Below, one piece after another: positions 24,930 through 33,970 of a DNA stretch of 64,000 nt. Where the stretch lies: NCBI GenBank assembly GCA_900553355.1, contig USDK01000003.1, positions 1 to 64,000 of the forward strand, written 5' to 3'. How positions within the stretch are numbered: position 1 is the first letter of the stretch; each line of letters starts with the position of its first letter. Made by a program: the position numbers and the translations under genes. The notes under the pieces were generated by a model, which saw only the letters and a list, made by a program, of their open reading frames with translations, was not told the origin of the DNA and did not search any database. The DNA comes from an uncultured Lachnospiraceae bacterium (GTDB lineage Bacteria > Bacillota > Clostridia > Lachnospirales > Lachnospiraceae).

Positions 24930-27836
24930 TTATTCCATTATGACAAGCAGTTCTTTTGGTTTTCGGCGACTGACAGCGAAAAGGGCGATGCTGACGGACA
25001 GCATGGTCAAGGTGATTCCGCTAATACCGGTAGCCAGGACGATCAGAGGAGACAGCTGGAGATGGAAGGAGGTATCCTCCTGGATCAGACTGGCATCTAC
25101 TGTTTCAACAACGGGGACATTTGTTTCTGCTTCATCTGCAGCGTCATCTGTCTGTTCCGCCTGGAGTGTGGTCTGTGTATAAAGCCAGTCCCCGGCCTTT
25201 GCTGCGGTAGGGAAAAGGACAGAGGCAGAAATGAGCAGGGATAACAGAAATACAGTAATACATTCTATCATCCGCTGTCCCCAGATGTGACATCCTGAAA
25301 TACCAAAGGACATCAGAATTCCGGTTTCGTGCAGACGATCTCTCTCCCACAGGAGCAGGATAAGTGTGAGTAAAATGATGCTTATGCAGGCAACCACAAA
25401 AAGCAGGATCAGTGACAGGTCGGAAAGCCGGTTAAGGGGCTCCATGCTGGCTTGATATGCGCTGTTATTTACGGCAAGTTTTGTTGAATCCATATCAATC
25501 ATATCATTTTCTCTCAGTGATTCCACAACATCTTCCAGTGCTTTTGGATCTTTGACATAAAAGGCAGCGCCTCCGGAATAAACAGGAGGACTTTCCGGAT
25601 TCAGATTCTGCATGATCTGCTGGGTCGAATGAATGTCCGTGAAGATAAAATTGGAAGGAATATCGCATTCTGCTGTCTCTGATATAGAAGAAAGGGTATC
25701 CTGGTTCGGATCAAATAACCCGACAATCTCCAGTTCATAGGTTTCCATGGCGGCACCGTTTTTCATGTCGCTATCTGTTGTGGTTATGACGAAATGATCA
25801 CCGATGTCCAGCTGATTGCTTTTAGCAAGTTCGCTGGAGATCAGCGCTTTGCCGTTATCTGTACTTTTGATATGTGATCCCTGGATAAGTTCAAAAATTT
25901 CAAGAGAAAAGTATTCGGACAGACCGGTATCTGTATTTCCCAGAATCCTTGTCATATGCGCTCTTTCATCGTCGTCAGCCGAGAATTTGCCCGGATTCAG
26001 TGAAATATCCGGGGTATCCATATAACAGATATCCATTGCGTTGGCGGCCTTGATTTCGTCTGACTTGGCAATACGGCTGACCATGTTTTGATCAATCTGG
26101 CTGATGGCATCGGAATTTTGATAATCTGGTGTAAGCGTAAAATAACCGCCCAGGCTTGCTCTTAGCTGTGTTGCTGCTTTTTCTGAAGCGGAGCGCACAG
26201 ATACGCAGGTCAAAAATAAGCCGGTGATGATAAAGAGGGTAAGTAATAGCAAAGAGCTTTTTACAGGTTTCCTTATTAAATATAAAAAGGCTCTGTGCCA
26301 GACATTCATGGTTTGTGTTTTGCTAAAACCGCCGAAACTCCGCTGTTTAGCCCCGGCACTTCTGCATGAACGGGGAGATGCTCCTTGTATTTTTCGAAAT
26401 GATACGGCTGCTGCGCCAGAAGAAACGATGACCATAGCGCATAATGTTCCGGCCGCTGTCTCGAAAGAAATGTGATAGGAGAGGGATTCCTGTCGGACAG
26501 GAGACCGGTTTATATGAATCACATTTGTATCCTGCTCAAGTGTTACCGTAAATTCGGGTGTATCCTCTGGTGGATTAGTAAGTTTTGTCATGGTATCTCC
26601 GATTATATTTGTGACCGGCGCGGCAAGAATACAGGACGCCAGAAAGGCAGCCGTTACGACCAAGCCTGTTTCCACAAGAAACTGAGCCAGAATTCTCCGT
26701 CTGTCCATTCCAAGACAGGTGAGGATGTGTATTTCCTGTTTTCTGCTTCGCATCCACATGGCGGTTACCAGAGATAAGATTAGCAAAACAGCGGTAATCA
26801 TGATCACTACTATACAGATAGCAAAAAGCTTCATCGAAAGAAGAGGTTTTGCGGCGGCTTTGTAGTCAGCATCGTAACGCTGGATAGTATAATAGTCCCA
26901 GTCTACATCTTCATATGCTTTAAGCGCTGATTCCACTTCATCCAGGCACTCAGGGTCTTCGACAAATAAGGTGATCGTGCCAAGCAGGGGATCCTTTTCT
27001 TCTGCCAGTGATTCATTGCCATAAAAAGTATTGTATTGAACCCGGCCCCAGTGTCTCAGTTCATAAGGAGAAAAAATAGTATTGGTGAGGATTTCCGGTT
27101 CGACTGTATAATCAGAAAGCTGCTGCTCGAAATTAACGCGGAAAATCCCAACAATTTTTGCACGATAGGTTTCGCCATAGAGTTCCCCAGTAGAAACGTC
27201 GAAGCTTTGCCCGTCGATCACGTCGCCGATATCCAGCTGATTTCTTGCTGCGAGCTCTTCAGAGATCAAAATCTTTCCCGAGTCATCCGTATGCAGGTGC
27301 CTTCCGGCAATAAGCTCCATGGCGCCATTTCTAAAGTATGGATAGTATTCGCTTTCCGTGACCAGACGATAATTATTCGACCTGCTGTAGGTGCGGACAG
27401 ACGCAATTTCTTCAGGATCAGCAGTTTTTGTATCTTCTAAATCCCTTAGGTATTCTGTGTAGAATTTAGGGACGATATCCAGTCCGGTATAAAGGGTTTC
27501 AGTCCCTGATTCACTATAATAACCGCTGACGCCGGGGATGGCTGCAAGTTCTTCGGCTACAGATGCGGTAATCAGAGGAAGCTTGAGAGTGCGGACAAGT
27601 TCTCCGGATTCATTATGACCAAGATTATATATTTCAGATCCGGGAAGATTGTCCATTTTAAGCTCCAGTCCGGTAGAAATACTTTTTTGCATATCTTCTG
27701 CGGCCAGACTGGCACTTGAGCGGATAGACAGGCCTGCAAGCATAAAAATTCCCATGAAAAACAAGATCAGAAACAGAAGAAGTGTGCGAGCTCTTTTTCT
27801 GCTGAGATAAAGGAAAGCTTGTCGAAATACGTTCAT
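24930..27836 (-). CDS. Tandem FtsX-like ABC transporter permease, no ATPase nearby
   Basis: About 968 residues made of two homologous halves. Half 1 begins MNVFRQAFLYLSRKRARTLL, half 2 (from about residue 510, Met codon at 26309) begins MNVWHRAFLYLIRKPVKSSL. Each half has one N-terminal helix, a large extracytoplasmic MacB-like domain, and three C-terminal FtsX helices. ATG 27836 is chosen over 27842 because GGGGGG lies 7 nt before it and both halves then begin alike. The 25-residue linker (SPRSCRSAGAK..) looks unselected. FtsX/MacB permeases need an ATPase; none is adjacent. Likely a lipoprotein or peptide exporter permease; a natural fusion of two paralogues or a readthrough of a lost stop. 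Confidence 0.8.
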   Translation of the reverse strand: MNVFRQAFLYLSRKRARTLLLFLILFFMGIFMLAGLSIRSSASLAAEDMQKSISTGLELKMDNLPGSEIYNLGHNESGELVRTLKLPLITASVAEELAAIPGVSGYYSESGTETLYTGLDIVPKFYTEYLRDLEDTKTADPEEIASVRTYSRSNNYRLVTESEYYPYFRNGAMELIAGRHLHTDDSGKILISEELAARNQLDIGDVIDGQSFDVSTGELYGETYRAKIVGIFRVNFEQQLSDYTVEPEILTNTIFSPYELRHWGRVQYNTFYGNESLAEEKDPLLGTITLFVEDPECLDEVESALKAYEDVDWDYYTIQRYDADYKAAAKPLLSMKLFAICIVVIMITAVLLILSLVTAMWMRSRKQEIHILTCLGMDRRRILAQFLVETGLVVTAAFLASCILAAPVTNIIGDTMTKLTNPPEDTPEFTVTLEQDTNVIHINRSPVRQESLSYHISFETAAGTLCAMVIVSSGAAAVSFRKIQGASPRSCRSAGAKQRSFGGFSKTQTMNVWHRAFLYLIRKPVKSSLLLLTLFIITGLFLTCVSVRSASEKAATQLRASLGGYFTLTPDYQNSDAISQIDQNMVSRIAKSDEIKAANAMDICYMDTPDISLNPGKFSADDDERAHMTRILGNTDTGLSEYFSLEIFELIQGSHIKSTDNGKALISSELAKSNQLDIGDHFVITTTDSDMKNGAAMETYELEIVGLFDPNQDTLSSISETAECDIPSNFIFTDIHSTQQIMQNLNPESPPVYSGGAAFYVKDPKALEDVVESLRENDMIDMDSTKLAVNNSAYQASMEPLNRLSDLSLILLFVVACISIILLTLILLLWERDRLHETGILMSFGISGCHIWGQRMIECITVFLLSLLISASVLFPTAAKAGDWLYTQTTLQAEQTDDAADEAETNVPVVETVDASLIQEDTSFHLQLSPLIVLATGISGITLTMLSVSIALFAVSRRKPKELLVIME

Positions 27837-27926
27837 GATCATCCCCCCTGGATAAATAAGTCGTTTTTTCTATGATACCATACTTTTCAACTATATTGAG
27901 AAATGATATGATGAGGGCAGAAATAA

Positions 27927-28385
27927 ATGAAATTAAAAAATCCTATGCTGGTAGTTACGGATATAGATAAATCAGTCGAGTTTTATAAAAAAGTGTTTGG
28001 ACTTCATGTCATCATGGATTTTGGTGCGAACAAAACACTGACCGGAGGGCTGGCCCTGCAGACACTTGAAACTTATTAAGAGTTCATCGGTACGGATGAG
28101 ATTGCCTTTGGCGGCAATAATTTTGAGGTTTATTTTGAAGAGGATGATTTTGATAAATTTGCAGACAGGCTGAAGGAGTGAGACATTGAATATATTCATC
28201 CGGTCATAGAGCACTCCTAGGGTCAGTGGGTGGTGCGCTTTTACGATCCTGACAGGCATATGATTGAGGGAGGGGAGAACATGAAAGTTGTCTGCAGACG
28301 CTTCTTAGACAGTGGGATGATGCTGGAGCAGACTGCCAAGCGTATGAATGTGCCTGTGAAATTTGTAAATGCATGTATGCGATAG
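27927..28385 (+). pseudogene. VOC-family (glyoxalase/bleomycin-resistance-like) pseudogene
   Basis: One reading frame of 152 codons encodes a recognisable VOC protein (MLVVTDIDKSVEFYKKVFGL, NNFEVYFEEDDFDKFADRLKE, WVVRFYDPDRHMIE). It is cut by three in-frame stops: TAA 28077, TGA 28179 and TAG 28218. The last two sit where Trp is usual (KE-W-DIEYIHP and HS-W-GQW), consistent with TGG to TGA/TAG changes. There is no frameshift. Decay by point mutation is recent. Confidence 0.85.
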
Positions 28386-28456
28386 AAGCATAAAGCTAAA
28401 GCTTCTCCAAGAGATAATACATAGCACACTATATAAAATTTGAGCGGAGATGAATC

Positions 28457-28485
28457 TTGATTTTATTTCGCTATGCCGATATAAT
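28457..28485 (+). promoter_or_regulatory. Promoter of the HipB/HipT-like pair
   Basis: TTGATT (28457-28462), 17-bp spacer, TATAAT (28480-28485). Confidence 0.65.
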
Positions 28486-28499
28486 GAAGGTGGGTGATG

Positions 28500-28946
28500 A
28501 TGATGGAAATCAATAAGTTGCTACAGGAAAAAGGACTGACTAAATATCGTCTTTCCGTTTTGAGCGGTGTTCCTCACGCTACACTTAGTGAATTATGTAG
28601 TGGGAAAACCAGCATTGCAAGGTGTTCTGTGGAAACAATTTATAAACTGGCTAAGACACTTGGCGTATCTATGGAAACACTGGTGGAGGATGCATTTAAG
28701 CCGCAGCCTTCCAGAGAGAAACTTCGGGAGAAATCTTACGAGTACGGACTGCCGGAATACCTTCAGCAGGATTTGGACGCTTTTAAGGAAGGGTTAAAAA
28801 ACGGTTCTTCTCTGATGGATTGCCTGTGGGGAGAATTGTATGGCAGTATCAACATGGCAGAAATCAGTGATGGCGCAATTACATCGCAACACGCTGATTA
28901 TCTTAGACAAAAATTCTTATGGGGAAATGCAAATGGAACGTATTGA
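28500..28946 (+). CDS. XRE-family antitoxin-like regulator (HipB-like)
   Basis: About 148 residues. The HTH domain (residues 1-62: NKLLQEKGLTKYRLSVLSGVPHATLSELCSGKTSI) is followed by a C-terminal region of about 80 residues (LPEYLQQDLDAFKEGL...QHADYLRQKFLWG) absent from simple repressors. Four in-frame start codons occur (GTG 28494, ATG 28497, 28500, 28503); AGGTGG at 28488 favours 28500 or 28503. It overlaps the HipA-like kinase gene. The pair looks like a type II toxin-antitoxin module, with this as antitoxin and autorepressor. Confidence 0.75.
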   Translation: MMEINKLLQEKGLTKYRLSVLSGVPHATLSELCSGKTSIARCSVETIYKLAKTLGVSMETLVEDAFKPQPSREKLREKSYEYGLPEYLQQDLDAFKEGLKNGSSLMDCLWGELYGSINMAEISDGAITSQHADYLRQKFLWGNANGTY

Positions 28947-29835
28947 TTTTACAAATTGCAGACGCATTTTAGGTAAAGCATATAATGGAGCAAATGGAAA
29001 AAAGATTGCTGTAGAATATGCAGGCGTAGTTTATATGCTTAAATTTCCACCCTCTGCGGAAAACAAGCCAACAGATTTATCCTACACAAACAGTTGCTTC
29101 AGCGAGCATATTGCATGCAGTATTTTCCGTATGCTTGATATCCGAGCGCAGGAGACAATGCTTGGAACCTTTCGGGTTTCAGGGAAGAAAAAGCTGGTCT
29201 GCGCGTGCAAAGATTTTACAGCAGACGGAAAAATCTTGTATGATTTCTGTTCCATTAAAAACACAATTCTGGATTCAGGGCATGGCGGTACAGGTACAGA
29301 ACTGTCTGACATTATGGAGAGCATAGAAAAGCAACAGTTTGTTAATCCTGTCATGCTGAAAGAACATTTTTGGAATGTATTTGTGGTGGATGCTTTTCTT
29401 GGCAATTTCGACAGGCATAATGGGAACTGGGGATTCTTATATGATCTGGGTGCCCAAAACGCAGAGATAGCACCGGTCTTTGACTGTGGGAGCTGTCTGC
29501 TGCCCCAGGCAGATGAGAAGGTTATGGAACGAGTACTGCAGGATGAAAATGAGATGAATGCAAGGATCTTCCAATTTCCTACTTCTGCTGTCAAGGAGAA
29601 GGGAAGAAAAATCCATTACTATGATTTTTTTATGGAAGGACAGTATGATGAATGTAATAAGGCATTATTGCGGATCGTGCCAAAAATCCGGATGGATATG
29701 ATTCTTGATTTTTTGGAAAACGTTCCCTACCTCTCCAATTTGCAGCGCACATTTTATCAGACCTATATCCAGGCAAGATGGAAAAAACTTCTTCTGCCCG
29801 CTTATGAACGGGCTGCCGGCAAACAGATGGCATGA
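28933..29835 (+). CDS. HipA/HipT-like Ser/Thr kinase, probable toxin
   Basis: About 300 residues, shorter than E. coli HipA (440) and close to HipT or CtkA length; the N-terminal HipA subdomain is missing. The kinase core is visible: catalytic loop GNFDRHNGNWGFL (Asp160, Asn165) and metal-binding PVFDCGSCL (Asp184). HipA-type toxins phosphorylate aminoacyl-tRNA synthetases; the target here is unknown. ATG 28933 (GGGG 8 nt upstream) gives a 14-nt overlap with the antitoxin-like gene; the longer frame from 28840 is not favoured. Confidence 0.78.
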   Translation: MERIDFTNCRRILGKAYNGANGKKIAVEYAGVVYMLKFPPSAENKPTDLSYTNSCFSEHIACSIFRMLDIRAQETMLGTFRVSGKKKLVCACKDFTADGKILYDFCSIKNTILDSGHGGTGTELSDIMESIEKQQFVNPVMLKEHFWNVFVVDAFLGNFDRHNGNWGFLYDLGAQNAEIAPVFDCGSCLLPQADEKVMERVLQDENEMNARIFQFPTSAVKEKGRKIHYYDFFMEGQYDECNKALLRIVPKIRMDMILDFLENVPYLSNLQRTFYQTYIQARWKKLLLPAYERAAGKQMA

Positions 29836-29937
29836 AATTTGCCTCGGAAGGGCCAGCGCTATAAGCAATTTATACCATTTTTTCAGGATCATCCCATTGG
29901 ATTAGCGGCCTGGCAGATACAAGGAACTCATCATTCC

Positions 29938-29966
29938 TTGCGTATCCTGTTTGTATATGGTATATT
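29938..29966 (+). promoter_or_regulatory. Promoter of the cobalamin operon
   Basis: TTGCGT (29938-29943), 17 bp, TATATT (29961-29966). A TATAAT at 29968 lacks a matching -35. Transcription would begin just before the riboswitch. The 29836-29937 stretch upstream holds no recognisable gene. Confidence 0.45.
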
Positions 29967-29990
29967 TTATAATTAATAGCAATATAGAAA

Positions 29991-30165
29991 GTAACAGGTG
30001 TCAGACCGGAAGATCCGTGTCTGGTGAAAAGGGAAACAGGTGAAATTCCTGTGCGAACTCGTCACTGTCATTAGGAAGCATATGTATCAACAGAGCCACT
30101 GGGAGACCGGGAAGGCGGATACGCTGCGATGATCTATCAGCCAGGAGACCTGCCTGTTATGGTAC
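29991..30165 (+). promoter_or_regulatory. Cobalamin riboswitch aptamer
   Basis: The B12-box core AGAGCCACTGGGAGACCGGGAAGG (its first half at 30093-30103) is present. GTGAAATTCCTGTGCG-type P4 sequence is near 30050, and a 3' GGAGACCTGCCTGTTA segment pairs with the 5' AACAGGTGTC. These are the conserved parts of the AdoCbl riboswitch. It lies directly in front of cbiD and should repress the biosynthetic operon when cobalamin is plentiful. Confidence 0.95.
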
Positions 30166-30205
30166 AGGAATTTTCCGGACCACGAGTAATTGGTTGTACG
30201 TTTTT

Positions 30206-30270
30206 AGCGCCGCGGCTGAAAGGCTGCGGTGCTCCTTGCTCGTTTCCTAAAAAAGAAAACGGGCTTTTTT
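30206..30270 (+). terminator. Riboswitch expression platform: hairpin plus intrinsic terminator
   Basis: AGCGCCGCGGC pairs with GGCTGCGGTGCT (30206-30233). Next, GCTCGTTT pairs with AAACGGGC followed by TTTTTT (30238-30270). The second is an intrinsic terminator 20 bp before the cbiD start, so control is probably by premature termination. Confidence 0.8.
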
Positions 30271-30288
30271 ATTTTAGGAGAGAGGAAA

Positions 30289-31419
30289 ATGACAGGGAAA
30301 AAACTGGCATGGGGCTACACGACAGGCACCTGTGCCCAGGCAGCCACAAAGGCGGCGGCAGAAATGCTGTTTTCACAGGTGCATATGGATCAGGTGGAGG
30401 TGACGATCCCGAACGGGGAGACGGCACGCTTCCCGGTAGAGGAAATCCGGTTTGAAAAAAAAGACGGGAGTCTTTTAAGCGTCAGCTGTGGGATAAAAAA
30501 GGACAGTGGAGACGATCCGGATATCACAGATGGCGTGCTGGTAAAAAGCCGGGTAGAACGGATCAGGCAGGGGGTCTGCCTGGTAGAAGGAGGCGAAGGG
30601 GTCGGCAGGGTGACCGGACCAGGCCTTGATCAGCCGGTGGGCGCGGCAGCCATCAACCGGGTTCCAAGAGAGATGATAAGGAGAGAACTGATCCTGGCGG
30701 CCAGGAAGGCCGGGTATGACGGAGGCCTGAAGGCAGTGATCCAGATTCCCGGCGGAGAGGAGCTGGCAAAAAAAACCTTTAACCCCAGGCTTGGCATCCA
30801 GGGAGGCCTTTCTATCCTTGGAACCAGCGGACGGGTGGAACCGATGAGCGAACAGGCGCTTCTCGATACGATCCGGCTGGAGATGCAGGTCAAATATGCG
30901 AAAGGACATCGCTTCCTCCTGCTGTCTCCGGGAAATTACGGACTGGATTTTTTAAAACGGGAATACAATATTGATGAAAAAGAAGTGGTGAAGTGCAGCA
31001 ACTTCATCGGAGCATCTATTGATATGGCTGCAGGGATGGGGTTTCAGGGGTTCGTGCTGGCAGGACATATCGGAAAGCTGATCAAGGTATCCGGCGGCAT
31101 CATGAATACGCACTCAAAGGAGGCTGACTGCCGGATGGAGCTGCTGGCAGCAGCGGCGCTTAAGGCTGGCCTTTCCTGGCAGAAAGCCAGGGCGTTTCTT
31201 GACTGCCTGACCACCGATGATGCACTGGAACAGTGTGACGGGCAGGAAAGAGGACGCCTGATGGATGTGGTCATGACGCAGATTGAGAAATACCTTCAGT
31301 GCCGGGCGCCAGAGCAGCTGCAGGTGGGAGCCATTGTCTTTTCCAATGTGTATGGAATGCTGGGAAAAACCAGGCAGGCGGAAAGCCTTTTAAAGAAGGT
31401 AAGAGATGAAAAGTCATAG
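30289..31419 (+). CDS. cbiD: Cobalt-precorrin-5B C1-methyltransferase
   Basis: 376 residues. CbiD landmarks GYTTGTCAQAATKAAAEML, DDPDITDG, GGEGVGRVTGPGLDQPVG and HIGKLIKVSGGIMNTHS are present. It methylates C1 during ring contraction in the anaerobic pathway. Start ATG 30289 has GGAGAGAGG upstream; the longer frame begins inside the terminator. First gene of the riboswitch-controlled operon. Confidence 0.95.
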   Translation: MTGKKLAWGYTTGTCAQAATKAAAEMLFSQVHMDQVEVTIPNGETARFPVEEIRFEKKDGSLLSVSCGIKKDSGDDPDITDGVLVKSRVERIRQGVCLVEGGEGVGRVTGPGLDQPVGAAAINRVPREMIRRELILAARKAGYDGGLKAVIQIPGGEELAKKTFNPRLGIQGGLSILGTSGRVEPMSEQALLDTIRLEMQVKYAKGHRFLLLSPGNYGLDFLKREYNIDEKEVVKCSNFIGASIDMAAGMGFQGFVLAGHIGKLIKVSGGIMNTHSKEADCRMELLAAAALKAGLSWQKARAFLDCLTTDDALEQCDGQERGRLMDVVMTQIEKYLQCRAPEQLQVGAIVFSNVYGMLGKTRQAESLLKKVRDEKS

Positions 31420-31440
31420 ATAAAAATAAGGAGGCAGAGT

Positions 31441-32136
31441 ATGGCGGGAAGGTTGTATGGCGTAGGCGTGGGGCCGGGAGATCCGGAGCTTATGACTCTC
31501 AAGGCATGCAGGGTGATAGAAGAATGTCCGGTGGCTGCAGTACCCGGAAGGATTCCGGAGGATACGGCAGCATATCAGATTGCGGCAGGAGCAGTGCCCT
31601 CCATAAAAGAAAAAGAACTTCTGGGGATCCATATGCCCATGACCAAGAACAAAAATGAGCTGGAAGAAAGTCATAGAGAGGCTGTCAGAAGGATACGTGA
31701 ACAGCTGGATCATGGAAGGGATGTCGCTTTCCTGACTTTGGGTGATCCCACGGTTTATTCCACCTATCTTTATGTACATGAGGCCTTGAAAAAGGCTGGA
31801 TATCCGACGGAAATCGTCAGTGGGATTCCATCCTTCTGTGCGGCGGCGGCCAGACTTCAGACGCGGATTGCGGAAAAAGCAGAGCAGATCCACATCATTC
31901 CGGCTTCCTACCAGATCCAGGATGCGTTGAATCTTCCGGGGACAAAAATACTGATGAAGGCAGGACGACAGTATCAAAAGGTAAAGGAGATGCTGGCTGC
32001 ATCAGACCTGGAAGTAAAGATGGTAGAAAACTGTGGTATGGAGGAGGAACATATCTATCAGGGAGTAGAAGAGATGCCAAAGGAGGCTGGATATTATACA
32101 TTGATCTTTGTCAAAGAAAGAGGTGAAAAGGCATGA
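31441..32136 (+). CDS. cbiL: Cobalt-factor II/precorrin-2 C20-methyltransferase
   Basis: 231 residues, tetrapyrrole methylase fold. It begins LYGVGVGPGDPELMTLKA, with TLGDPTVYSTY and VSGIPSFCAAAARL for SAM and substrate binding. These identify the C20 enzyme (CbiL/CobI). AAGGAGG precedes the start. It overlaps cbiF by 4 nt (ATGA). Confidence 0.93.
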   Translation: MAGRLYGVGVGPGDPELMTLKACRVIEECPVAAVPGRIPEDTAAYQIAAGAVPSIKEKELLGIHMPMTKNKNELEESHREAVRRIREQLDHGRDVAFLTLGDPTVYSTYLYVHEALKKAGYPTEIVSGIPSFCAAAARLQTRIAEKAEQIHIIPASYQIQDALNLPGTKILMKAGRQYQKVKEMLAASDLEVKMVENCGMEEEHIYQGVEEMPKEAGYYTLIFVKERGEKA

Positions 32137-32891
32137 TACATTTTGTAGGGGCAGGTCCCGGGGCAGTAGATCTGATTACGGTGAGGGGACAGAAACTCTT
32201 AGAGGAGGCCGATCAGGTAATCTATGCAGGATCCCTGGTGAATCCCCAGCTTCTGAAGATGACAAAAGAAAACTGCCGGATCTATAACAGTGCAAAGATG
32301 ACTCTGGAAGAAGTATTGGAACGGATGAAGGAAGGCGAGAAGAACGGATGGACAACGGTCCGACTTCACACTGGTGATCCTTCTCTTTATGGAGCGGTCA
32401 GAGAGCAGATGGACCGGCTGGATGACTGGAAGATCCCTTATGATTCCTGTCCGGGCGTCAGTTCCTTTAGCGGTGCCGCAGCAGCTCTGAATCTGGAATA
32501 TACTCTGCCCGACGTGTCCCAGAGTGTGGTGATCACCCGGATGGAGGGACGCACTCCGGTACCGGAAAAGGAGAGTATCCAGGCCTTTGCTGCCCACCAG
32601 ACCACCATGGTGCTGTTTTTAAGCACGGGACTTCTGGAAAAACTGGAGACAGCTCTCCAGGAAGGAGGATATGCACCGGAAACATCTGCGGCGATCGTAT
32701 ATAAAGCGACCTGGCCGGAAGAAGCATGTTATCTCTGTACGGTGGACACGCTGTCGGAGACCGCCAGGGAGCATGGGATCACGAAAACGGCGCTGATCAT
32801 TGTGGGAGACGTAGTGAGTCATCAGCATTACAGCCGTTCGAAACTATACGATCCTTCGTTTACCACGGAATACCGGAAAGGAAATGTATGA
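32133..32891 (+). CDS. cbiF: Cobalt-precorrin-4 C11-methyltransferase
   Basis: 252 residues, tetrapyrrole methylase. IHFVGAGPGAVDLITVRG, YAGSLVNPQLL, HTGDPSLYGAVREQMD and CPGVSSFSGAAAAL are characteristic of CbiF/CobM. It is coupled to cbiL (4-nt overlap) and to cbiG (4-nt overlap). Confidence 0.95.
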   Translation: MIHFVGAGPGAVDLITVRGQKLLEEADQVIYAGSLVNPQLLKMTKENCRIYNSAKMTLEEVLERMKEGEKNGWTTVRLHTGDPSLYGAVREQMDRLDDWKIPYDSCPGVSSFSGAAAALNLEYTLPDVSQSVVITRMEGRTPVPEKESIQAFAAHQTTMVLFLSTGLLEKLETALQEGGYAPETSAAIVYKATWPEEACYLCTVDTLSETAREHGITKTALIIVGDVVSHQHYSRSKLYDPSFTTEYRKGNV

Positions 32892-33970
32892 AAGCAGCGA
32901 TTCTTAGTTTTACAAGAGATGGGAAAAAGCTGGGAGACAGGATCAAAGGCTGGCTGGAGGGACAGGGCTATGAAGCAGAAGCAGATGTCCGCTGCAAGGC
33001 TTTACCGGAGTCTGTTCCGGAATCTCTGGATCAGTGGACCAGGGAACGGTTTGGAAAGGCCGATGCACTGATCTATATAGGGGCGGCAGGAATCGCCGTC
33101 CGGGCAGTCGCGCCTTATGTACAGTCTAAAATATCAGACCCTGCGGTGCTGGTGATCGATGAACAGGGAACCTACTGTATCCCACTGTTGTCCGGTCATC
33201 TTGGCGGAGCCAATGATCTGGCTCTTCGGCTGGCAGAGGCGTTCCGGATGGAGCCGGTGGTGACGACAGCCACAGACCGGAACCAGAAGTGGGCCGTAGA
33301 TGAGTTCGCCAGAAAAAACGGCTTGAGGATCCGGGATATGGAGCTTGCAAAACGGATCTCGGCAGACATTCTGGAGGGAAAAGAGATTCGTATCCTGATA
33401 GACAATACGAAGAAAGGCAGGATCACAGAAGAGATACCAGACGTCTACGTGGGTTTCTATGAGCATCCGGGCTGGAAGGATACTCTGTATCTGATTCCCC
33501 CTGTGGCTGTGCTTGGCATCGGCTGCCGGAAAGGTGCTTCCGTGGAGCAGATCCGGGGAATGGCAGATAAGATCCTGGAAGACTATGGCATCTGCCCCGA
33601 GTGTGTCCGGGCAGCTGCAACCATCGACCGGAAAGGAGAAGAACCGGGACTTCTTAAGTTCTGCGAAGACCGGGATTTGCCGCTTCTTACCTTTTCGGCG
33701 GAGGAACTTTTAAAGGCAGAAGGGGAGTTTACACCCTCAGAATTTGTCCGCCAGGTGACCGGTGTAGAAAATGTCTGCGAGAGAAGCGCGGTGACGGCTG
33801 CAGGTGGAGGAAGAGTGCTGATCCCCAAACAGAAAAAAGACGGAGTGACGGTGTCTCTGGCCGTGACAGATTGGAGTGTGGAGTTTGAAGAAAGTATATG
33901 TGGTAGGAATGGGGCCGGGGAGCCCGGAACAAATGACAGAAAAAGCCCGGCAGGTATTCGCATCCTGTGA
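32888..33970 (+). CDS. cbiG: Cobalt-precorrin-5A hydrolase
   Basis: 360 residues. N-terminal region has IYIGAAGIAVRAVAPYVQSKISDPAVLVIDE-type CbiG sequence and LLSGHLGGANDLA; the C-terminal CbiG domain begins about VLGIGCRKGASVEQIR. CbiG opens the delta-lactone and releases acetaldehyde. ATG 32888 overlaps the cbiF stop by 4 nt. The last 30 residues (SICGRNGAGEP..) overlap cbiH out of frame by 86 nt and look unselected, so the stop may be late. Confidence 0.92.
   Translation: MKAAILSFTRDGKKLGDRIKGWLEGQGYEAEADVRCKALPESVPESLDQWTRERFGKADALIYIGAAGIAVRAVAPYVQSKISDPAVLVIDEQGTYCIPLLSGHLGGANDLALRLAEAFRMEPVVTTATDRNQKWAVDEFARKNGLRIRDMELAKRISADILEGKEIRILIDNTKKGRITEEIPDVYVGFYEHPGWKDTLYLIPPVAVLGIGCRKGASVEQIRGMADKILEDYGICPECVRAAATIDRKGEEPGLLKFCEDRDLPLLTFSAEELLKAEGEFTPSEFVRQVTGVENVCERSAVTAAGGGRVLIPKQKKDGVTVSLAVTDWSVEFEESICGRNGAGEPGTNDRKSPAGIRIL

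Noticed and set aside
27927..28385. Stop-codon recoding in the VOC frame
   Set aside because: TAA, TGA and TAG all occur; one recoding system would not read all three. A pseudogene is simpler.
28494..28946. Possible phage repressor
   Set aside because: The tail and the coupled HipA-like kinase fit a toxin-antitoxin pair; no phage genes are nearby.
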